A stretch of 64,000 bases of DNA from Dasania sp. GY-MA-18 (GTDB lineage Bacteria; Pseudomonadota; Gammaproteobacteria; Pseudomonadales; Dasaniaceae). Position numbers and translations under genes: made by a program. Positions 27,936 through 35,692 of this stretch are shown here, in pieces. Numbering within the stretch: the stretch's first letter is position 1; every line of letters begins with the position of its first letter. The notes beneath the pieces are model-generated. The model saw nothing but the letters and a program-made list of their open reading frames with translations, searched no databases and was not told where the DNA came from. The stretch spans positions 186,001 through 250,000 of the forward strand of contig NZ_JANHAP010000002.1 in the NCBI RefSeq assembly GCF_024734385.1. The letters run 5' to 3'.

Positions 27936-27954
27936 TATTGTGAATGAAATGATC

Positions 27955-27983
27955 AAAAGGGGCGATTTTATCGCCCCTTTTTG
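27955..27983 (+). terminator. Intrinsic terminator of the universal stress protein gene
   Basis: An 11-bp perfect stem (27955-27965 with 27971-27981; GGGGCGA core, 5-base loop) with A-rich start and U-rich end, 20 bases after the stop. The symmetric A and T tracts mean it could work in both directions, also ending the convergent secretin transcript. Confidence 0.93.
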
Positions 27984-28101
27984 TTTTCTTGTTAATGGGT
28001 TCGTTTTGGGTGGGGAGCAAGGCCGTTATTGCTAAGACGCGCCGTAAACAGCTAGCTTGCTTGTCATATCCAGCAAATAGGCGGTGTTAAAACTATCCCC
28101 G

Positions 28102-29925
28102 TTACCTTTTATACTGTTCTCGCAAATCCTGCATCTGCTGATATTTTTCCCCAGACAACGCCTCACTCTCTATATCATTAGCGAGGATTTTAGGGTGTAT
28201 AAAAATCATTAAATTGCGCTGCAGTGTTTGGGTGCTGGTGCTGGTAAACAGGGCACCTAATATGGGTAGGTCACCCAGTAAAGGTACTTTATCTACTCTT
28301 TCGGTTTGCTCATCACTAATCAAACCACCTAAAACCAAGATGCCGTCGTTTTGTACTTGTACTTTGGTTTTAATACTGCGTTTATTGGTGACTATATCGG
28401 TGGCTGCTGAGCTGCTGTCACTAATGGTTTCTAACTCTTGCACTATATCCAGAGTAACGGTGTTGCCGTTGTTAATTTGTGGGGTGACTTTTAGGCTCAG
28501 GCCTATGTCTTGCCTTTCTATAGTGGTGAAGGGGTTGTCGCTAGTATTATTGTTGGTGAGTGCCTGGCCGGTAATAAAAGGCACGTTAGAGCCTACCAAT
28601 ACCTCGGCCTCTTGGTTGTCCAGAGTCACTAGTGATGGGGTGGAGAGTATATTGGCATCTACCTCTGAGGCTAGCGCATTGATTAAGGCGCGCAAGCTGC
28701 CGCCGCTGTAGTAGCCTACGGATAGCCCACCTGATAATAAGACCTCACCGGTGCTTATATTTAACTGTTTTAAACCAAAACTGGTGGCGGCTTCGGTGCC
28801 AGTACCGGCGTCAAAGCTGGTGTTCCACTCTACGCCTAGCCTTTGTGAAACATCTTCACTGACTTCAACAATAATGGCCTCTACTAAGACTTGGGCGCGG
28901 CGTATGTCAATTTGCGCTACCACTTTTTCCATAGCGTATAAAATATCGGGCGGCGCGGTGACGATTAAAGCGTTGGTGGTGGCACTGGCTGCGACATTGA
29001 TGGTTTGGCCTTGGATATTGTGATTTTTATTATCGGTTGCTAAGGCCTTGGCCATATTTTGTAATATGGGCAGCATTTCATCGGCATCGGTGTAATGCAG
29101 GTATATAACCTTGGTGTTATCGGTGCTGCTAATCGGTTTGTCTAGTTGGGCGATCAGTTGTTTAACGCGTTTTTCAATAAGTGGATCACCGGTCATTAAA
29201 ATGCTATTAGAGCGCTGGTCGCTGGCTATGGTAAAGCTGCTGTTATTGTCACTGGCAATTAGCGAGTTGATTACCGCGGCCACGGTATTGGCCGAGGCGT
29301 ATTGTAATTTTAAGGTTTGTATTTGCAGCTCTTGGTCTTGATCGAGTTGCTGTATCAAGGCCACTAAGCGGTGTATGTTGTCGTAGGCATCGGCAATAAT
29401 CAGCTTGTTGCTGCCGGGTATGGCGCTAAGGTGACCGCTACTGCTAACCAAGGGGCGCAGGGCGTTTTGTAGTTTCTCGCTGTTTAGTGCTTGGCTTTGG
29501 TATACATATAAAGCCTGTTGGCTGCCTTGGTTATTTTGAAAATTACTAATAACACTGCCCGCTGTGGTTTTTGCGGCGGCGCTGGGAATAATGCGAACAA
29601 TGCCACCGCTTTCGACGGCAGCGTAGCCATAAACATTGAGCATGGCTAAAAACACATGGTAGGCCTGCTCTAGGCTCATGGGTACATTGGCTAATATACT
29701 TACCTTGCCGCTAACTCTTGGGTCGATAATGATTTTTTTTTGGGTCTGTTCAGCCATCCACTGTATTACCGAGACTATCTCTGCCTCGCGCATATTGAGG
29801 GTGATCAGCTGATCGCTGTTGGCTGCCGGGCTGTTGTTATCAGCCACAGTATCTTGCGCTGTACTGTAATTGCACAGGGTGATAAGGCAAATAAAAACTA
29901 ACAACCGGTAGTAGCGTGGGTTCAT
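28102..29925 (-). CDS. Second, stand-alone GspD-type secretin
   Basis: A 607-residue paralogue of the gspD product at 14.2 kb, sharing the same plan: signal peptide (cleaved after YSTA), N0 (ITLNMREAEIVSVIQWMAEQ), N1-N3 modules, then VPFITGQ, TIERQDIGLSLKVTPQI and ILGALFTSTS in the secretin core. It looks full-length and intact. No gspC or other T2SS partner accompanies it; the neighbours are a universal stress protein and a small unknown. It may form mixed or alternative outer-membrane channels with the nearby T2SS, or serve another trans-envelope machine. Naming it gspD2 would be a guess. Confidence 0.93.
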   Translation of the reverse strand: MNPRYYRLLVFICLITLCNYSTAQDTVADNNSPAANSDQLITLNMREAEIVSVIQWMAEQTQKKIIIDPRVSGKVSILANVPMSLEQAYHVFLAMLNVYGYAAVESGGIVRIIPSAAAKTTAGSVISNFQNNQGSQQALYVYQSQALNSEKLQNALRPLVSSSGHLSAIPGSNKLIIADAYDNIHRLVALIQQLDQDQELQIQTLKLQYASANTVAAVINSLIASDNNSSFTIASDQRSNSILMTGDPLIEKRVKQLIAQLDKPISSTDNTKVIYLHYTDADEMLPILQNMAKALATDNKNHNIQGQTINVAASATTNALIVTAPPDILYAMEKVVAQIDIRRAQVLVEAIIVEVSEDVSQRLGVEWNTSFDAGTGTEAATSFGLKQLNISTGEVLLSGGLSVGYYSGGSLRALINALASEVDANILSTPSLVTLDNQEAEVLVGSNVPFITGQALTNNNTSDNPFTTIERQDIGLSLKVTPQINNGNTVTLDIVQELETISDSSSAATDIVTNKRSIKTKVQVQNDGILVLGGLISDEQTERVDKVPLLGDLPILGALFTSTSTQTLQRNLMIFIHPKILANDIESEALSGEKYQQMQDLREQYKR

Positions 29926-30049
29926 AAGGCTGGGTGTTTATCAGTTAATGCTGTGGGCCGCTTTATTTATCGTTATAGCTGTTGTTATTATTGCAGGGGT
30001 TTTTGTATTAGTCATTGTTTATTAAAGTTAGTTAATCAAGGTTTAATCT

Positions 30050-30352
30050 ATGTCGGCGCCACTTGCAGCAAAACAATGTGATAAGCCTTTGCGTGAGCAA
30101 ATCGCAGTCGTTGCTGAGTTTCATGTTTACCGCATACACCCCGTTCGCATAGCCTACCGCACCGGTATAGAGCTGGATTTAATTAAGGGCTTGATCGCCG
30201 GGCAACGGGATGTGCGCTGGTTTCAGCACTGCTTGCGTCTGGCCAGGCAGGCTAAACGTGCCAGCAGCCTGAAAGCTTCCTTGAAATTACAGGGTACCAG
30301 CAGAAAACAGCTGCAAGATAAAATCGAAGCGGAGTTTGCCCAGCCGCTGTAG
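30050..30352 (+). CDS. Small conserved-looking protein of unknown function
   Basis: 100 residues, basic, without signal peptide or membrane helix. Recurrent Arg/His residues in HVYRIHPVRIAYRTGIELDL and a helical tail (CLRLARQAKRASSLKASLKL) suggest a small cytoplasmic, perhaps nucleic-acid-binding, protein, but I recognise no family. It is divergent from the second secretin and converges on the aldolase gene with stops abutting. Codon use looks like that of its neighbours, which supports a real gene. Confidence 0.6.
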   Translation: MSAPLAAKQCDKPLREQIAVVAEFHVYRIHPVRIAYRTGIELDLIKGLIAGQRDVRWFQHCLRLARQAKRASSLKASLKLQGTSRKQLQDKIEAEFAQPL

Positions 30353-30997
30353 TTAATCCCTTTTGCCATAGCTTTTAAATTGCTCTATGGCGGCAGCTAT
30401 TTGTTGCTCGGTTAGATAATTTACCTCACCTATACTCAGCGCCAGCACATATTGTTGAGCTAGTGCTTCCACCTCTATGGCTAAGGCAAACGCCGAGCTT
30501 AAGTTTTCACCGCAGGCTATCATGCCATGGTTGGCTAATAGGCAGGCACGGTAGTGCTGCATACCTGCCAATATTTGTTGCGCCAGTTGCTCGCTGCCAA
30601 ATAGGGCGTAAGGCACTAAGGGGATTTCACTACCCCCGGCAATGGCCACCATATAGTGAAAGGCGGGGATGTTGCGTTGGGTGCAGGCTAATGCGGTGCA
30701 GTAACTGGGGTGGGCGTGGACTATAGCCTTATGCTCAGGCCGTTGCTGATACAGTGCGGCATGAAAATGCCATTCTGAAGAGGGTGGATAGTTATTGTTG
30801 CCTATAGCCTGCCCCTGATAATCAATTTTTACTAAGTCTTGTGGCTGCAACTGATCATAGGCCACAGCTGAGGGGGTGATTAGCAAGCCCTGCTCGCAAC
30901 GCAGGCTGATATTACCCGATTTACCTAGGCTGAGGCCGCTACTGTTGAGCTGCTGGGCGTAGTGCAGCAGCTGTTGACGTTGCTCTGTTTCACTCAT
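30353..30997 (-). CDS. Class II aldolase, FucA/Ald2-like, paired with MtnA
   Basis: A 214-residue zinc-dependent class II aldolase. Zinc and catalytic residues match L-fuculose-1-phosphate aldolase: Glu75 (PPSSEWHFH), His94 and His96 (IVHAHPSYCTA) and His157 (LLANHGMIACG), plus the phosphate loop GKSGNISLR. The sequence resembles FucA clearly more than MtnB dehydratases. Because it overlaps mtnA by four bases, the likely substrate is 5-methylthioribulose-1-phosphate or the 5-deoxy analogue, cleaved to dihydroxyacetone phosphate and an aldehyde, as in the DHAP shunt. It could instead be annotated mtnB by context; I prefer Ald2. Confidence 0.85.
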   Translation of the reverse strand: MSETEQRQQLLHYAQQLNSSGLSLGKSGNISLRCEQGLLITPSAVAYDQLQPQDLVKIDYQGQAIGNNNYPPSSEWHFHAALYQQRPEHKAIVHAHPSYCTALACTQRNIPAFHYMVAIAGGSEIPLVPYALFGSEQLAQQILAGMQHYRACLLANHGMIACGENLSSAFALAIEVEALAQQYVLALSIGEVNYLTEQQIAAAIEQFKSYGKRD

Positions 30998-32079
30998 GGT
31001 AATTGCTCCCGCAAGCTGGCTAAGGCCTTGCTGTTGGCCTGCACAACGCCTAGCTCAGTGATAATGGCGCTGACCAGCCGAGCCGGGGTGACATCAAAGC
31101 CATAGTTGGCGGCGGGTGAGTGTCTATTAACAGTAACTGTGCGGCTAATACCTTGCTCATCCAGGCCGCTAATACTTAACACCTCAGCACTATCGCGTTG
31201 CTCTATGGGAATTTGTTGAACACCATCGTCGATTTGCCAGTCTATGGTGGAGCTGGGTACCGCGGCATAAAAGGGGATGTGGTTATCGTGGGCGGCCAAG
31301 GCTTTGAGGTAGGTGCCTATTTTATTACACACATCGCCATTGGCGCTGGTGCGGTCGCTACCTACTATACACATATCGACCATGCCCTGTTGCATTAGGT
31401 GGCCGCCGGTATTGTCGCAAATAATAGTGTGGGCTATACCCGCTTGCTGCAGCTCCCAAGCGGTGAGATGCGCTCCCTGATTGCGGGGGCGGGTTTCATC
31501 CACCCATACATGTACGGGTATACCTAGTTGCTGAGCCTTATAAATAGGCGCTAGGGCGGTGCCCCATTGTATGGTGGCCAGCCAGCCGGCGTTGCAGTGG
31601 GTGAGTATATTGATGCAGCGCTGTTTTTGCTGATACTGCTGTTGAATCAGCGCCACACCGTGCTCGCCTATAGTTGAGCAGTGGGCTATGTCTTGCTCGC
31701 GCAGGCTCTGGGCCATAGCTAGGGCGGCAGCAAAAGCGGTCGCGGGCTGCGCTGTAATGGCCTGCATGACCTTATCTAAGGCCCATTGCAGGTTAATAGC
31801 TGTAGGGCGGGTGGCCAGTAGTGCTTGATAGGCCTGTTCAGCATTGGCCTGGGGGCGGTTGAGCGATAAAGCCAAGCCAAAGGCTGCGGTAATGCCTATT
31901 AGCGGTGCGCCACGTACCTGCATGCTGGCAATAGCTAGGCAAAAATCCTCTAGCTCTAACAGCTGTACGCGTTGGTAGTGGTGGGGCAGCAGGGTTTGAT
32001 CGATAATCCATACCGATTGGCTACTGGGGTCATAATCTAGCGTGGTAGCGCCAGAGTGAACGGTGGGGGCAGTAATAAT
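30994..32079 (-). CDS. mtnA: 5-methylthioribose-1-phosphate isomerase, probable AUU start
   Basis: Isomerase converting 5-methylthioribose-1-phosphate (or 5-deoxyribose-1-phosphate) to the ribulose form. Catalytic Cys in LTHCNAGWLA and Asp in VGSDRTSANGD are present. The first ATG (31923) starts at MQVRGAPLIG and would remove the first ~50 residues of the family. The frame stays open upstream, and its translation (for example SGATTLDYDPSSQSVWIIDQ) looks like a normal MtnA N-terminus. An in-frame TAA at 32089-32091 bounds it. Between them no ATG, GTG or TTG exists in frame, but ATT codons at 32077-32079 and 32074-32076 lie 5 and 8 bases after AAGAGG (32085-32090). I therefore place the start at an AUU codon, giving about 361 residues. 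Confidence 0.85.
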   Translation of the reverse strand: MITAPTVHSGATTLDYDPSSQSVWIIDQTLLPHHYQRVQLLELEDFCLAIASMQVRGAPLIGITAAFGLALSLNRPQANAEQAYQALLATRPTAINLQWALDKVMQAITAQPATAFAAALAMAQSLREQDIAHCSTIGEHGVALIQQQYQQKQRCINILTHCNAGWLATIQWGTALAPIYKAQQLGIPVHVWVDETRPRNQGAHLTAWELQQAGIAHTIICDNTGGHLMQQGMVDMCIVGSDRTSANGDVCNKIGTYLKALAAHDNHIPFYAAVPSSTIDWQIDDGVQQIPIEQRDSAEVLSISGLDEQGISRTVTVNRHSPAANYGFDVTPARLVSAIITELGVVQANSKALASLREQLP

Positions 32080-32084
32080 AAAAA

Positions 32085-32090
32085 CCTCTT
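32085..32090 (-). promoter_or_regulatory. Ribosome binding site supporting the AUU start of mtnA
   Basis: AAGAGG on the minus strand, 5 bases before the first ATT and 8 before the second. It overlaps the in-frame stop that closes the reading frame. It decides the start in the absence of a normal initiation codon. Confidence 0.6.
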
Positions 32091-32191
32091 AACAAGCCAT
32101 GGCCTGATATTTTTGTTAATATCCGCGTTTTCGTCAATATGGCAGCAGTGCCTAGACGAACTCACCTTATTATCTCAGGTTTTACGTCCCT

Positions 32192-33490
32192 ATGTTCTCA
32201 GCAATGCCATTAAATGAGCGTTTATTAAGAGCGTTACAAGAGCTAAACATAAAAACTCCTACCGAAGTGCAGCAGCAGGCCATACCTGCCGCTTTGGCTG
32301 GTAAAGATTTACGGGTGAGTGCAGCAACAGGCACGGGCAAAACCATTGCCTTTTTGGTGCCAGTATTACAGCCCATGTTTGAGGGCAAGGCGGCTATTAG
32401 CGAGGGCAGCCGTTGCGTGATTTTGGCGCCTACCCGCGAGCTGGCCAAGCAAATTTTTAAAACCTGTAAAAGCCTGTGTCGTTATAGCTATTTAAAAACG
32501 GCGCTAATTATTGGTGGTGAAGACTTTAAATATCAACAAGCCTTACTGCGCAAGGACCCGGAAATTATCATCGCCACACCGGGACGCTTATTAGAGCATT
32601 TGCAAAAAGGTTCGGCGCTATTATCACAGCTAGAGTTTTTAGTGCTGGACGAAGCCGACAAAATGCTAGAGCTGGGCTTTTTTGATGATGTTACTGCTAT
32701 CGCAGGCCACAGCAGTGAGCAGCGTCAAACCTTGTTATTTTCAGCTACGCTAGAGCGCCGAGGCATAGCTGAGCTATCTGCCGATATTTTGTCTGAGCCT
32801 GAAACTATACAGGTAGACAGCCATAGGCAGCAGCATAAAAATATTCAGCAGCAAGTGATTTTGGCGGATGATTACGATCATAAAAAGAACTTATTGCACT
32901 GGTTGCTGAGTAATGAAACCTATGGCAAGGCGCTGGTGTTTACCAATACCAAAACCGACTCTAATCGTGTTAGAGGTTTTTTACGTGGTAAAAAATACCG
33001 CGCCGCGTCGATTAACAGCGATATGTCGCAGGAAGATAGAACGGCAACCATGACCAGCTTTCGCAGTGGTGCCACCCAAATTTTAGTCGCTACCGATGTG
33101 GCCTCGCGGGGCATAGATATTAACGATATAGACCTAGTGATTAATTTTGATATGGCTCGCAACGGCGATGACTATATACACCGCATAGGTCGCACCGGTA
33201 GGGTAGAGCAAAAAGGTTTAGCGATTAGTTTTATCACCGCCCGTGAGTGGAATCTTATGGCGGCTATAGAGCGTTATATTACGGTGAGCTTTGAAAAACG
33301 TACTATTAAGCCCCTGGCGGGCAAGTACAAAGGGCCTAAAAAATTAAAAAGCTCGGGTAAAATCGCCAGCACCACTAAGCGCACTAAAACCAAGGCTGCC
33401 GACCCCAAAAAGAAAAAGAAGAAGAAAAAAACCGGTCCCAGGCCATCAAAACCTATGGACGGTTTTGCGCCCATGAAAAAGAAAAAATAA
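32192..33490 (+). CDS. DEAD-box ATP-dependent RNA helicase with poly-lysine tail
   Basis: A 432-residue DEAD-box helicase. Motifs in order: Q motif (PTEVQQQAIP), I (AATGTGKT), Ia (PTRELA), II (VLDEADKM), III (SAT), IV-V (LVFTNTK, ATDVASRGID) and VI (HRIGRTGR). The C-terminal ~60 residues are strongly basic and contain eight consecutive Lys codons (33407-33430), which probably bind RNA. It resembles SrmB/RhlE-type ribosome-assembly helicases but I do not assign a symbol. Divergent from mtnA across about 110 bases. Confidence 0.92.
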   Translation: MFSAMPLNERLLRALQELNIKTPTEVQQQAIPAALAGKDLRVSAATGTGKTIAFLVPVLQPMFEGKAAISEGSRCVILAPTRELAKQIFKTCKSLCRYSYLKTALIIGGEDFKYQQALLRKDPEIIIATPGRLLEHLQKGSALLSQLEFLVLDEADKMLELGFFDDVTAIAGHSSEQRQTLLFSATLERRGIAELSADILSEPETIQVDSHRQQHKNIQQQVILADDYDHKKNLLHWLLSNETYGKALVFTNTKTDSNRVRGFLRGKKYRAASINSDMSQEDRTATMTSFRSGATQILVATDVASRGIDINDIDLVINFDMARNGDDYIHRIGRTGRVEQKGLAISFITAREWNLMAAIERYITVSFEKRTIKPLAGKYKGPKKLKSSGKIASTTKRTKTKAADPKKKKKKKKTGPRPSKPMDGFAPMKKKK

Positions 33491-33502
33491 GCGCGTCTAG
33501 TT

Positions 33503-34702
33503 GTGAGTCTAGTTAATCATTACGATGCCATAATTATTGGTGGCGGCGCCTCGGGGCTGTTTTGTGCGGGCTTGGCGGGTCAGCGTGGCTTACGGGTATT
33601 GGTGCTTGATAGCAGCAATAAAGTGGGCAAAAAAATTCTGATGTCTGGCGGTGGCCGCTGTAACTTCACTAATTTATACGTCACGCCCGATAATTATTTA
33701 TGCCAAAACCCGCATTTTCCCAAGTCGGCTTTGTCTAGCTATAACCAGTGGCAATTTATAGAGCTGGTAGAGCGTTATCAAATCCCTTATCACGAACGCA
33801 AGCACGGTGAATTATTTTGTGATGATAGCGCTAAAGACATACTGAATATGCTCTTGGCCGAATGTGAGTTGGGGCAGGTGGCTATTAAAACTCGCTGCAC
33901 TATTAATACGGTAAGTCATCAGTCTGAGCAGGGTTTTAACTTAGTCACATCGCTAGGTTCATTTAGCGCCAAATCGCTGGTAGTAGCCAGCGGCGGTTTA
34001 TCTATACCAACCATGGGAGCAACGGGCTTTGGCTATGAGCTGGCCCAGCAGTTTGGTCACAGCTTATTACCCCGAACCGCAGGACTGGTGCCTTTTACTT
34101 TTAGCGATCATATTAAAGGTATTTCTGAGCGCCTGTCGGGTTTGGCTGTTGACGTGGAATTATCTACGGCCAATACCAGTTTTAGAGAAAATGTGTTGTT
34201 TACACACCGTGGTTTAAGTGGCCCGGTGGTTTTACAGTTGTCCAACTACTGGCAGCCCGGCGCGCTTATTACTATGAACTTATTGCCGGATAGCGATATA
34301 GCGGCTTTATTGCTGAACTATAAAAGCCAGCATGCTAAAAGCTTATTGCGCAATTTATTATCTCAGCATTTAGCCAAAGCCTTGGTGGCCGAGCTGCAGA
34401 CCTTGTTTTGGCCGCAATATGCTGATACAGCTATGGCGGAAATACCCGATGCGGTATTAAAAACGGTAGCTGAAAACTTATCCGCTTGGCAGTTAAAGCC
34501 CTCAGGCACCGAGGGCTACCGTACCGCTGAAGTAACTTTGGGTGGTGTTAACACCGATGAGTTGTCGTCTAAAACCATGGCCAGTAAAAATCAGCCGGGC
34601 TTATTTTTTATAGGTGAGGTAGTGGATGTGACCGGGCATTTGGGGGGCTTTAACTTTCAGTGGGCCTGGGCTTCGGCCTATGCCGCGGCCCAGTATTTAT
34701 AG
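33503..34702 (+). CDS. NAD(P)/FAD-dependent oxidoreductase, HI0933/YhiN family
   Basis: A 399-residue flavoprotein. The FAD dinucleotide-binding motif is YDAIIIGGGASGLFCAG at the N-terminus; the family hallmark MSGGGRCNFTN lies near residue 50 and the C-terminal FAD-contact segment is GEVVDVTGHLGGFNFQWAW. Members are aminoacetone-oxidase-like proteins of uncertain physiological role. The GTG start at 33503, 12 bases after the helicase stop, lacks a clear ribosome binding site, so coupling to the helicase gene is likely. Confidence 0.88.
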   Translation: MSLVNHYDAIIIGGGASGLFCAGLAGQRGLRVLVLDSSNKVGKKILMSGGGRCNFTNLYVTPDNYLCQNPHFPKSALSSYNQWQFIELVERYQIPYHERKHGELFCDDSAKDILNMLLAECELGQVAIKTRCTINTVSHQSEQGFNLVTSLGSFSAKSLVVASGGLSIPTMGATGFGYELAQQFGHSLLPRTAGLVPFTFSDHIKGISERLSGLAVDVELSTANTSFRENVLFTHRGLSGPVVLQLSNYWQPGALITMNLLPDSDIAALLLNYKSQHAKSLLRNLLSQHLAKALVAELQTLFWPQYADTAMAEIPDAVLKTVAENLSAWQLKPSGTEGYRTAEVTLGGVNTDELSSKTMASKNQPGLFFIGEVVDVTGHLGGFNFQWAWASAYAAAQYL

Positions 34703-34738
34703 TGCTATTTAAATAACAGTAATCGCTAAAAGTATCAC

Positions 34739-35671
34739 TTAGCGTTTTCGTTTTCTTTTATTTTTACTCTCTTCCAGCCGTTGTTTTTTCTTGGCCGCTT
34801 TGGCTGCTAACATAGCCTGAACCTGTAGCTTTTCTTGTTCTACCATAGTAGGCGTTTCTAAGCTGATGCCCCCCAGTGTGCCAGCCCGTAATTCATTGAG
34901 AAAAATAGTAGAGACGCGCTCTAGGTCAACTTGGCCACCAGCTCGTAAGCAGCCGCGTTGGGCGCCTAGCTGTTCTAGAAAATCCAGCTCGGAACTGGGC
35001 ACTTGTTTTAGTTTATAGCGCTCTAGCAGCCTGTCGGGATAGTGTTTGATTAAATAATCGGCGGCAAAAAAAGCTACGTCATCGTAGCTCATGGCGGTGT
35101 CTTTAATCGCGCCTGTGGTTGCCAACCTGTAGCTGCTGTTTTCATTGTCAACTTTGGGCCACAGTATACCTGGGGTATCTAATAGCATAATGCCATTGCG
35201 TAGGTTGATACGCTGCTGACCTTTGGTGATGGCGGGTTCGTTGCCGGTTTTGGCGACGGCGCGGCCTGCTAGGCTATTAATTAAAGTGGATTTACCCACA
35301 TTGGGTATGCCGGTAATCATGGCCAATATATCTTTGGCTTTGTGCTCTTTGTGAGGAGCTAACTTGCGGCAGAGATTAATAATTTGTTGATTTCTATCTA
35401 GCTGCTCAGTGCTGATGGCTAAGGTTTTAGTTTGCTCTTGGGCCTCGTAGTAGTTTTGCCATTGCTGGGTGATTTCTGGATCCGCCAGGTCGCTTTTGCT
35501 CAATAGTTTTATTGAGGGTTTATCTTTACGCAGACTTTCTATGGTGGGATTGGAGCTGCTATAGGGGATGCGAGCATCGAGTAGCTCAATAATAATATCC
35601 ACCTGCGGTAGCACTTCGGCCATTTCTTTACTGGCTTTGTGCATGTGACCGGGGTACCAATGTATAGACAT
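34739..35671 (-). CDS. ylqF: Ribosome biogenesis GTPase YlqF/RbgA family
   Basis: A 310-residue circularly permuted GTPase: G4 (LSKSD, residues ~56) precedes G1 (GIPNVGKST) and G3 (DTPG). The N-terminal WYPGHMHKA motif is diagnostic of the family. The C-terminal RNA-binding helical domain ends in a very basic tail. In Bacillus RbgA acts late in 50S assembly; the gammaproteobacterial members are less studied. It is followed at 22 bases upstream by the GGDEF/EAL gene on the same strand. Confidence 0.9.
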   Translation of the reverse strand: MSIHWYPGHMHKASKEMAEVLPQVDIIIELLDARIPYSSSNPTIESLRKDKPSIKLLSKSDLADPEITQQWQNYYEAQEQTKTLAISTEQLDRNQQIINLCRKLAPHKEHKAKDILAMITGIPNVGKSTLINSLAGRAVAKTGNEPAITKGQQRINLRNGIMLLDTPGILWPKVDNENSSYRLATTGAIKDTAMSYDDVAFFAADYLIKHYPDRLLERYKLKQVPSSELDFLEQLGAQRGCLRAGGQVDLERVSTIFLNELRAGTLGGISLETPTMVEQEKLQVQAMLAAKAAKKKQRLEESKNKRKRKR

Positions 35672-35692
35672 AAATAACTCTAAGATTAGGGG

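Noticed and set aside
28214-28711. 165-codon plus-strand frame inside the second secretin
   Set aside because: Shadow; a similar shadow occurs at the same place in the paralogue gspD, as expected from sequence similarity alone.
30353-30997. Naming the aldolase mtnB
   Set aside because: The sequence follows FucA motifs (SSEW, HAH, ANHG) and lacks the typical MtnB SSNYS and THSVNAT segments.
30994-31923. mtnA annotated from its first ATG
   Set aside because: This start removes about 50 residues that clearly belong to the MtnA N-terminal domain; the longer frame is better supported.
32074-32191. Frameshift or pseudogene explanation for mtnA
   Set aside because: The frame is intact from the presumed AUU to the stop and catalytic residues are present; only the start codon is unusual. 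A sequence error at the start cannot be excluded.
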